64,000 nucleotides of DNA from Breviolum minutum Mf 1.05b.01 (taxonomy: Eukaryota > Sar > Dinophyceae > Suessiales > Symbiodiniaceae). Of this stretch, positions 55,947 through 64,000 are shown piece after piece. The DNA lies in assembly GCA_000507305.1 (NCBI GenBank), contig DF239081.1:228021-292020 (forward strand). The letters run 5' to 3'. The notes under the pieces are model-generated. The model made no database searches. It saw nothing but the letters and a program-made list of their open reading frames with translations, and was not told where the DNA came from. Made by a program: the position numbers and the translations under genes. Numbering within the stretch: position 1 is the stretch's first letter; every line of letters begins with the position of its first letter.

Positions 55947-58576
55947 CTGAAGCAAAATTTCGAAAACGGAGGGAGCGAACCGGAAACGCCGCCGCGTTGC
56001 TTTGAGTGTGCGTTTCGGATTTTATTTTTTGGGGGGGGGAAGAATCCGGAGACTTGTTCTTTTCTATTATACTGCCCTTAGAATCACTGGACCCTGCTAT
56101 AGAGGGGTTTGGATGTGTATAGCAGGGGTCTGGGATCTCCAAACCACCAGTTTTGAGATCCCATGATTCTTAGGGTGCACTAATTGAGGTTGAACATGGT
56201 TGAACCAAGGCACAGGGTTTTGTTAATTTTGTGGTTAGTTGGTTGTGGTTGTGGTTGTGGTTGTTGTTGAAGGGATGTAAGGGAATTTCGTGTCAAAAGA
56301 AGCTGCCGTTTTGTCTATCTTGGGGTTGCTTCTTAGGTGTTTTGTTTCAGACGTATTTTTGTTTCGATCACCCCCTTCTGAAGAAGTTCCCATGTTCCAA
56401 TAGTCTACTGCATACTGATGTATCTTTAAGATTCTCCAAGTATGACAACAACCAACTGGACCTTAAATGGACAACAAATTTGATACATTGAAATAATCAT
56501 GTAAACAACTCCTTTCAGCTTGCAGGTTTACTGGGATAGGTTTCAACCATCATAGCTATAGCTTAACTATCAAGTAGTCGCTATTTTAAAACAACATCCA
56601 CCCCTCAGCTTTCGAAAGAATGCTGGAGGACTGTGATTGTCACATGTCTAATCCCTGTGGATCCAAATACCTCCTAAGAAGAGACAAATTGCCTCCAAAT
56701 TGTACCCTTTCCGTGCATTCAGAGCAGCGGATCCTTGGATCCATAGGGAATTGTTACTTTGCCAAAAGTTGGTTACCTGCTTGGCAGAGCATAATCCCAT
56801 TTAGCAAGTGGCTAATAATTAACCATGGTTACTGTAGTAAGAGTCCCATACATTGGTCGGTTAGTCTGGTTCTAAATGGCTGTGTTTCCCAGCTTATCTA
56901 TCCACTTACTAAGTGGGGTGATCCTCCAAGTAGGTGGTTTCAAGCCCACCTTGAAACACACTGCTAAATTGTTATGTAAATAGACATAGATGTAATTTTT
57001 CACCAGTCCCACGGATCTTGAAAGGTTATGGAACTTCAGGGACTCACATCGTTGGTGAAAAAAATCCAACCTGCAATGCTTGAGGTTGATAGATGAGCCA
57101 CAAAAAAATCCTCGGCTGCTTTCCATTGTATCCTGGTTGTATAATATAGGGATCCTTCTAATGGTTTATGACATGTTTATGAAATAATCACCACATAGCT
57201 GGGTAGTATAATCTCCATATAACTATATATAGTATGTCATCCCCTATCTAACCCTCAACGACCAGGGACCCTTTTTTGTCATTGCTGCAGTTCAACACCT
57301 CACTAGTTCCCACCGAACTCGGTGTTGTTCATTTTAGCCGGATTAAAATTTCCGTCACTTTCATTTTTTGCTATGTATTCACAGCCCGAAAGAAATAAGA
57401 TGGGATGAGTTTCAGTTTCAAAGGATTTTTTTTTGCTTGGGTTTTGAGCCGTTCAGTTTGGACACTTTTTGTCATACATCATCAGGGTTCAGTAAAACAT
57501 AGGCTCCCTGGAAGATGAGCATAGTAACCAACATGCTCGTTCTTTGTTCACTTCCATGATTGGAGAAAAAAAGTAAATGAAACTGAGAGTCCCAACTGGT
57601 TCCAAGCATTTGTATTTGTAGAGGATATAGGGATTTCCATAGACCTCCTGCCAGTTAAATTTGGATCGCGGATCAAGGGTCGTTGTGTGGCTGGCAAATC
57701 CGTGATGGGATCCATGGGACTGCTATAATATTACCCTCCCCGAAGACGAAACGAACAGCCTGCAGTTGGCACCTGAAACACCTCTATTTGGAAGACGATC
57801 CTTTCCTTTAGGGAGTTCATTTACAATTCTATATCATTTACCACCACAAAACCGATGAAACATTCATGGATTCACAAAAATAGCTACCAACCATAAATGG
57901 TTTTTGTGAAACGGGAATGGCTTGTGAAAAACGTAGCACCGACTTAGGTGTTGCGAGCTTGCTATCTATGATTACGTTGGAGTTACAAAGTCTTAGTTGG
58001 AGAACTTTTGCCGATCGTTATAAACGGAGTGAAATTGGGGCCCCTATAAGTGGCCGAATATACATGGGTTTCCCTGGGGATTTATTACCCGTAAACATGA
58101 AGTTCTTTCACCCTACTTATAACTGATGTTTGGCCCCCCACCTTTTCCTGGTTTTGTCTTCGTTCCACCATATACCCTAAGCCCAAGCAACTAGAGGTCC
58201 TTTTTCATTGCTCATGTCAATCTTTGGGTGCGTTACATTAGAGGGAAGCACAGCACTTCCTTGGTAAAACAACCGGCCAGCTGTGGTTTTGTACTGGGAA
58301 AACTAAACATTTTGAGCCGTAGCCATGATGAGAGATGCAAAAACAAAGAAACAAAGATGAGTCCAAATGGCAACCTTTTCACAAGCAATATGTGAACATA
58401 GAGCATGTAGGAAAACTTTTCCCAAAAAAACTAAACATGGAAAAAGCATAAACACTCTTGGGAACCTTCCCGAAATTTTGATCTGTGAACACACACACTA
58501 ACAAACATGTAGGACGTTTCTTTGGTTTGGAGTCAACATGCATCACCGACATGATGTCCTTGTACTGGTGAAACAC
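55947..58576. other. Non-exonic stretch
   Basis: It contains an M15 unit (56072-56177), M7 (56777-56933), M10 (57091-57288) and M5 (57985-58145). Open reading frames near 56620-56967 and 57917-58126 overlap repeat copies and lack splice signals. Confidence 0.5.
56777..56933. repeat. M7 element
   Basis: CTGCTTGGCAGAGCATAATC faces GGGGTGATCCTCCAAGTAG; interior GTGGCTAATAATTAACCATG. Other M7 copies: about 9051-9179, 22026-22180, 31395-31498, 32078-32239, 37462-37551, 41148-41260 and 59096-59222. Confidence 0.65.
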
Positions 58577-58630
58577 CAGCAAGTGAGCTGGTGGCTCAGG
58601 CGTTTGTGACACAGAGACGGTATAAGATTC
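58577..58630 (-). CDS. Exon candidate, Thr/Pro segment
   Basis: TTTTTGATGAG|GAA to CTG|GTGTTT, 18 codons in phase 0: ESYTVSVSQTPEPPAHLL. The same frame is open on both sides (YYGRLVARIFDE upstream; FHQYKDIMSVMHVDSK downstream), so this may be part of a longer exon or relic. Phase fits 60264 and 55946. Confidence 0.5.
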
Positions 58631-58742
58631 CTCATCAAAAATTCGGGCGACCAGTCGACCATAATAGACAAATGGGACCGGGGACTTTGGATTTGCTCGG
58701 TTCCAAAAACATGGCCTAAAAAGACAAAAAACACCCTAGAAG

Positions 58743-58844
58743 CCAGGTTCTTCAAAGTGGCGTCGTTTGGACCTATGAGGTGACCTTTTCAGGGCTTAAG
58801 TGACCTCCATTTGGGGAATCAGAAGGTCACTTTGAAGAAGCTGG
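58743..58844. repeat. M11 palindromic element
   Basis: CCAGGTTCTTCAAAGTGGCG faces GGTCACTTTGAAGAAGCTGG. Confidence 0.85.
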
Positions 58845-60109
58845 AGTGTGATATTGATATGAATGTCAAAAACATGAACAAAAATGATGGCTTGGAACAA
58901 GTGCTGAAATTTGTTGTTGCTGGTGTCCACGCCTAAGAATCCTGCCTGGAATAGGATCACCAGAAAAGGAATACAGGGGAAATCCCTTTCTTAGAGCATA
59001 TCTGGATCCTTAGGGCACGTCAAGTATTTTGGGCCCGGAGAGCTTTTCAAATATTGATTGCACAAAAAATGCGAACAAGTGAATTAGGAATTAGCACTTG
59101 GAGGACCATCCGACTTTGTAAATGATTGATAACCATGGTTAGCAAGGCCCCTAAGTCGGGCTGTTCGCCTTCCAAATGGCCTAAATGGCATATAAATGGG
59201 GGTTGCTAAGCACCTCCAAGTACATCCCTTTCTTTCAATGATGGGATAGTGTTGCCTTTTGAAACGATACGGACATCTGCGTTATGTTACATTAACGAAC
59301 ACGGCCCAAAACATGATATATTCAATGCAGGTAGGCTTCCTGGAGTGATTTCAAGAAGCCACCTTCCATGTCATATCTTATTTATAGTAAATTGCTCAAA
59401 AAACTGGAAAGATTAGGCATACCTAAATACCCTTCTTCCACCAAACCACCCCACAACACACATACACACAAAAAAAATAAATCTCAACAAATTTAAGCCA
59501 TATATCTATGCTTGGCTAACCACTCGGGGAGTTCCAATAGAACCTTTTGCACTTGGAAATGCGACATTACCCAAAACAGTGGAACCCACAACAACCACTA
59601 GGTGTGCTTTGCTCCCAGTGACCTGTACTCTTTGTCATTCTTTGGAGAAAACCTCTCCAGGCTCAATTTGAGATACCACTATCATTTTGGGACAAACCCA
59701 AGAACTACAGTTCAAACGGTTCATTTTCCATTGCCATGTTAACCAAAGTGTATCCTCTGGTACATTAATCATGCCAAATGTAGTAAAGAACTACATGTTG
59801 CTTATGAAAAATCAACCAACCAACCGCCCTTAATTTGCAGCACTCAATTTATATAAAGTATTATACAGAAAGAGGCACATATATGCTGTAGGTTAAAGGA
59901 ACCTCCCCCCATATAAATTGGCAGGTTTTCCTGACCTGAAAGGTCCTTTTTATATTGAAAATTCCCTCCAGGACCATAAAGTCTTGCCCCTAGGGTTCCT
60001 AGCTCACCGACGGTCCGAGGATGATGAAAAGGGTGTCCTTCATCATCCGAAACGAAACGCAAGGCATTTAGGTTCCATTACTCTTCTCAGTTTCGGTGAT
60101 CGGATCCTT

Positions 60110-60247
60110 ACTAGAGTGTCCATGGAAGTTAGTAACTAGTTAACTAGTTAGTAAGTTGGCTTATTTCACCTATTTAGGGGACTTATAACCTACTTATAAA
60201 GGGGTTATTCCATCCATTTACTAAGTACCAGCAGGACATCCCAGTAG
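60110..60247. repeat. M6 element
   Basis: ACTAGAGTGTCCATGGAAGT faces ACCAGCAGGACATCCCAGTA; interior TAGTAAGTTGGCTTATTTCA. Confidence 0.75.
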
Positions 60248-60263
60248 GGCGCCGATTTTCAAC

Positions 60264-60354
60264 ACTTCCGCCCAAGCTGCAAGCAGTACATTTTTTCTTC
60301 ATCCAAGTCGCAGCTTCTTTGATGGCACGTTTCGCCGTTGCAGCCAATTTTTTC
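60264..60354 (-). CDS. Exon candidate, basic helix then Cys
   Basis: AAAGCTAAG|G (phase 1) encodes KKLAATAKRAIKEAATWMKK then KCTACSLGGS, ending AGT|GTTGAA. A second frame (EKIGCNGETCHQRSCDLDEE) is equally open and Cys-rich. The first is preferred because its end is in phase with 58630. Confidence 0.5.
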
Positions 60355-60979
60355 CTTAGCTTTACAAAAAAAAGGGGGGGATGAAACTTCAGGAACCTTA
60401 AGGAATTCTTGCGCCAGAAATGGTGTCACCCAGAAAGTTAAAGAAATAAAAAGGTTAAAACATGTGTAAGTTTTAGGAGGGCATCCCGACAGGGATGACA
60501 TTATATGTGTTTTTTTGTGGAGAAAATTCATAAGTCATAAAACTATATAAATTTCATTTATTACTGATATTGGTGGCAGGGGGTTCGCATCCCAATGTTT
60601 ATTTTTGGGGGGTTCACATTGTCATATTTCTCATAAAAGATACGAATCAACAAACAATGGTGGCGTTTTTCAATTGCTACGTAGTCGAATTCCACAAAAA
60701 ATCCAGCACGTTGACATCCATCGTTTGTTACCATTCAAAACCAAAACACAACATCCATTAGTGTCTGAATATTGGGAAATGGAAACAACCACCAATTCAG
60801 TTGACTAGATTGAAATCAAACAAATGAAACAAAAAGTGAGGATTCAAACAAGAATGTTGGTTCTCCACCAAAATACCCCTGTCTTCTTTGTGCCACCTGT
60901 CTTTTTTCCGGCTAGTCCTGTTTTCACGTGACCGCAAAAATCTTTTGATTTTTCCTTTCTGTGTTTTTTTGATATGTTC

Positions 60980-61086
60980 ACCCCCGAAAAAAAAATCATG
61001 GAACCTAAAAAACAAAACCCTTGGGACGGAAAAAAACATCTACAAACTATCAATTTTTCCGTTCCATGTTGATTTTTGGGGGTGTA
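60980..61086. repeat. M13 palindromic element
   Basis: CACCCCCGAAAAAAAAATCA faces CCATGTTGATTTTTGGGGGT. Confidence 0.75.
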
Positions 61087-61515
61087 TTTTTGTCCATTGG
61101 GTTCACAACATACTAACCATTAAAGGCTGATATTCAACATCTTCCCTCAACGGGTTGGGGCTATGTTTGATTATTTTTGGTGCGTAAAAATTATTCCTCC
61201 GGAAATTTCGCCAAAATGCAACCTGAAAATCATCCAGATTCCGAATTTTGAAGCCATCATGTCCTGGTGAACCCATGGTGAACCATGTGAAACTTCGGGG
61301 GTCTATACTTTGGGAAGCCTTTGGACTTGTCTAACTTAGCTTGGACTTATCTTGAGGTTAGCTTGATGCAACTTAGCATGAGGTTATATTGAAGTTATAA
61401 GTCCAAGCTAAGTCACCTAAGTCCAAGATAGGTTTTTGAAGCTGTTTTTTGTTTTTTTCCATCTTTTGTTTTTTTGGCGGATTTTGAAGATTTTTTTCAC
61501 CATCTTTTTTTTTTT

Positions 61516-61612
61516 AGCGCAGCAAGGATACTCGGTCGCCATCTTTGCGTGCGAAACGGAAACAACTATTTTTTTTTAGCGCAACAAGGATACTCGGTCG
61601 CCATCTTTGCGT
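61516..61612 (+). repeat. Tandem duplication of 35 bp
   Basis: AGCGCAGCAAGGATACTCGG continuing GTCGCCATCTTTGCGT occurs at 61516-61550 and, with one change, at 61578-61612, each preceded by a long T-run. Confidence 0.9.
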
Positions 61613-61660
61613 AGATGACACAACCAGACGAGCCAGAACGGCTTAGTTTCTTGTTTTCCC

Positions 61661-61861
61661 CGCGGTCAACAACATGACAGTAGCTCGGGTCCCTGCGTTC
61701 ACGCGGTCATGGCGCGGTCATGGGCAATGTGAGACATATCTTGCCGCGGTCACGGCTTTTAAAAGAAATCCTTTTATGACCCCCCGGTCATCGCAGTCAT
61801 CACCAACTGAGCACGTTGGGTCCGCGGTCACCCGCGGTCACCGGCGGTCAACTCGCGGTCA
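61661..61861 (+). promoter_or_regulatory. Cluster of nine CGGTCA motifs
   Basis: CGCGGTCA or close variants occur at about 61661, 61702, 61713, 61745, 61785, 61823, 61833, 61843 and 61854, all on one strand. The last four are spaced about 10 bp apart, near one helical turn. The density and phasing suggest protein-binding sites inside the element; the role is unknown. Confidence 0.45.
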
Positions 61862-62319
61862 ACATGATAACATACCCGCAGGCATGCATGCCTTCATGGC
61901 TTTTTTCTTTTATGGAGAAGCCCTCAAACATTCCAGTTATTATATGAAGTCCCGCAGGACTCCGCCCTCGCAAAGGCGTCAAAGCAAATGCCCCACAGGA
62001 GAAGAGGTGAGAAAGTCCCGCAGGACATTCAGTAATGGCAGCCAAAATCAGAGTGAATTTTAGTACATTTTCAAAGTAGCACACAAAACCAATGATTTCC
62101 CCATTAAAAAGCTAAGTCCCCTAAGTCCGAGGTAACTCCAATCTTGAAAAAGCATACTTGACTTACCATGAACTTAGTAACCTGCCTAAACTCCACCTAA
62201 GTGACCCCTTCCAGACATTCCACTTATCCGGCACTTAGCCACTTATAAAGCAACTTACATAACTTATAAGTCCACTTACACGGAACTTATAAGTCGCTAA
62301 GTCCAAAGGCTTCCCAAAG

Positions 62320-62434
62320 TACACTGCCTGAAACTAACAGTTCGCCCCTGAAAATAGACCCCTGGAAAAGGAGATTCCTGTTGGAAACCACCATATATAT
62401 ATAATATATATATATATTAGTTTCCGGGAGTGTA
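62320..62434. repeat. M9 palindromic element
   Basis: ACACTGCCTGAAACTAACAG faces ATTAGTTTCCGGGAGTGTAC, with a TA run near the right end. Confidence 0.8.
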
Positions 62435-62588
62435 CTAGTTGATGATTTTTTGTTTTGAAATCTGGCGAGCAGCGGGGGTTGAGTAGTTTATCCATCGTTT
62501 ACATGGCAGGTTGCACATCCCAACTTGGTAAAAAAAACTCGGCTCGTGCTGGATGTCTGAACCATCAACAGTTTTAAGTCTATAATAG

Positions 62589-62681
62589 GTGGTGGTTGGT
62601 TTCAACCCATTTGCAAAATATGCGCAAGTCAAATTGGATGATTTCCCCAGATAGGGTGAAAAAAAAGAAATCTTTGAAACC
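62589..62681. repeat. M2 element
   Basis: GGTGGTGGTTGGTTTCAACC faces AATCTTTGAAACCAAG; the right end is truncated. Confidence 0.7.
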
Positions 62682-62915
62682 AAGAAGATCTCCGGTTGCA
62701 CTGAAATGCTTTGGTGATTTCCCCGCCCCCAGCAACACTTAAACTTTGAACCACCATGGCATACTGTCAGATAATTTGTCCCAGATTTGCTTGAGGTGTT
62801 TGGAACAAGAACTCCCCAACTTGTGGTTTAATAGTGATTGACCATGGTAGAAAGGAAAAACACCTTAAACAAACACAAATTCACAAGTTATAATCGCCAA
62901 ATCAAGCATCTCATC

Positions 62916-63020
62916 CCGCCATTGGCAGATGTTCGGATAGAAATACCACAGAAGAAAGAGGAAAACAGCCAGAGTCCCCATCAAAATGACCTCAAAGTTA
63001 AGTCTTCGACGACATGAAAC
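62916..63020 (-). CDS. Exon candidate, transmembrane helix
   Basis: CGCTTTCCAG|GTT (phase 0) encodes VSCRRRLNFEVILMGTLAVF then LFLLWYFYPNICQWR, ending CGG|GATGAG (GA donor). A basic stretch, about 17 hydrophobic residues and an aromatic edge are typical of a membrane-spanning helix with the basic side in the cytosol. The frame runs on (DEMLDLAIITCEFVFV) if the donor is wrong. Confidence 0.65.
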
Positions 63021-63595
63021 CTGGAAAGCGAAGGTTTGGTTCCCAAGTGTGTAGTATTGCACTATAGACTATAGGGAAGAAAAAGGTATGCTTGGTGTTT
63101 CCAATCTTTCTATATAGTTGATGAAAAAATTCTATATAGTTGGTAGTATAGTTGGTTAAGAATTTAAGGATATGAAATCAATAAATGGTGAACTGGTGGT
63201 CCATATTGGTGGTTTACTGTCCCAACCTTTCCCTATAAAAAAACTGTTTCTTCGGCACCTACATACATTGTGGCGGAGAAGGATCCAAGAGAGGGCGCTT
63301 CCCTACCACGAACGATGAACGCAGGATGATCATCCCCACCACACACAGGTTAGACCATACAGGGTTTGAGATGCATGTCCCGCTTAAACAACACTTTAAG
63401 CTCCTTTTATGTGATGGTGAACATTAGAAACTTAGAAACCCCACCAAAAAAGGGACATGAACCTCGCAAACACTGGGGGCGGTATTTGCCCCCAATGGTT
63501 TTGCTCGGCTATATATACACACAATCTTGGACAATACCAACCACACCGCAATGGTGGATTTGTACAGCCGGTTTGCTATATGTTTTGGATTTTAC

Positions 63596-63649
63596 GGCTG
63601 CGAAATGTTTCAGGCCCAATTTTTTCCCGAAAGCGGCCGCAAAGGGTTC
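63596..63649 (-). CDS. Exon candidate, Ala/Phe helix
   Basis: CTTTTTTTGAAG|GAA to GCC|GTAAAA, 18 codons in phase 0: EPFAAAFGKKLGLKHFAA. G+C-rich with a T-rich tract before the acceptor. It joins 62916-63020 in phase and is the most upstream exon seen. Confidence 0.65.
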
Positions 63650-63669
63650 CTTCAAAAAAAGCGTTGCCA

Positions 63670-64000
63670 TTAAAGATTGTCCATTAAGGATTGTCATCAA
63701 ACATCGCCCAAAGTAAAGACTCTCTTTAAAGCTTGTCATCAAACATCGCCCAAAATTCTGCTGAAGTGATGGCTGTCTTTAAGGATTCTCATCAAACATC
63801 GCCCAAAGTTCTACTGAAGTGATGGCTGTGTTTAAAGATTGTCATCAAAGACTACCCAAAGTTCTGCTGAAGAGATGGCTGTCCTTAATGATTGTCATCA
63901 AACACTGCCCAAAGTTCTGCTGAAGAGATGGCTGTCTTTAAAGATTGTCATCAAAGTCTTGAAAGATTGTCATCAAAGACTGCCCAAAGTTCTGCTGAAG
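63670..64000 (+). repeat. 53-bp tandem array, continues past the window
   Basis: GATTGTCATCAAAC (or a variant) recurs at about 63689, 63731, 63784, 63837, 63890 and 63943. The middle intervals are 53 bp; the first is 42 bp and an extra half unit sits at 63965. Each unit continues GCCCAAAGTTCTGCTGAAG and GATGGCTGTCTTTAA. As 53 is not a multiple of three, it does not encode a repeated peptide. Confidence 0.95.

Larger units (their letters stand above)
61306..62321. mobile_element. Element of about 1 kb with 23-bp terminal inverted repeats
   Basis: The left end (from 61306) begins TACTTTGGGAAGCCTTTGGA; the right end is its exact inverse over 23 bp. About 130 bp inside the left end and 200 bp inside the right end are rich in short AAGTCC/GGACTT and TTATAAGT repeats. 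The interior holds a tandem duplication, nine CGGTCA motifs and two AGTCCCGCAGGAC motifs. A plus-strand frame of 129 codons (61674-62063) spans the motif cluster, reads as low-complexity Arg/Ser/His and is not called as a gene. No transposase is seen, so it is probably non-autonomous. The right end abuts an M9 element. Confidence 0.8.

Noticed and set aside
61525..61612. Similarity of TCGGTCGCCATCTTTGC to the dinoflagellate spliced leader
   Set aside because: Only about 13 of 17 bases match as remembered, the conserved CTCAAG end is absent, and the sequence is a tandem unit inside the 1-kb element.
61674..62063. 129-codon plus-strand open frame
   Set aside because: It runs through the CGGTCA cluster and repeat motifs; the peptide is low-complexity Arg/Ser/His and shows no domain. 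Best explained by the composition of the 1-kb element.
1..64000. CRISPR array, prophage, bacterial operon or rRNA
   Set aside because: No regularly spaced identical repeats with unique spacers, no long unbroken genes and no rRNA signature; the tandem arrays have no spacer structure.

Overview
Kind of organism. This is A+T-rich nuclear DNA of a eukaryote with very long introns and very small exons, most likely a dinoflagellate (about 0.7 confident). No bacterial-style operon, long ORF, rRNA or intact tRNA gene is visible. Four things point to a dinoflagellate: (i) exon candidates at 492-668, 24948-25018 and 26129-26307 resemble, from memory, conserved segments of dinoflagellate hypothetical proteins; (ii) most acceptors read AG|G; (iii) several exons fit only if the donor is GC or GA rather than GT, a known dinoflagellate trait; (iv) the intervening DNA is a mosaic of short palindromic elements. 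No database search was possible.

Layout. Every well-supported exon lies on the minus strand. I find 46 candidates of about 24-180 bp between 63649 and 492, usually 0.5-5 kb apart. Reading from high to low coordinates, five runs join with compatible phases: 60354 to 47504, 45105 to 40349, 36202 to 22194, 17609 to about 14500, and 12337 to 492. Where several donors were possible I chose the one that kept phase, so the consistency is partly by construction. The exons could belong to one giant gene or to a few tandem genes in the same direction; no promoter, convincing first exon or polyadenylation signal separates them. Peptides are mainly amphipathic, charged or coiled-coil helices, with probable membrane segments at 62916-63020, 38545-38672 and 36110-36202. 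No enzyme domain is recognised with confidence, so no function is assigned.

Between exons. At least 17 families of short inverted-repeat elements (called M1-M17 here, roughly 80-280 bp, MITE-like) fill most of the introns. Best delimited are M1 (ends GGGTGTTTCC), M2 (GGTGGTTTCAA), M3 (TTCCCTTAATAGGTGG), M5 (ACAAGGTGGGCCC), M7 (ACTTGGAGGATCATCCCA), M8, M9 and M11. Intron-less, stop-punctured coding relics lie at 20960-21450, 29655-29935, 36720-37340 and 53640-54115. The one at 36720-37340 is split by an M1 copy, with the same reading frame on both sides.

Right end. 61306-62321 is a roughly 1-kb element with 23-bp perfect terminal inverted repeats, nine CGGTCA motifs and an internal tandem duplication; it is the best candidate for an undescribed element. 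A 53-bp tandem array runs off the right edge from about 63670.
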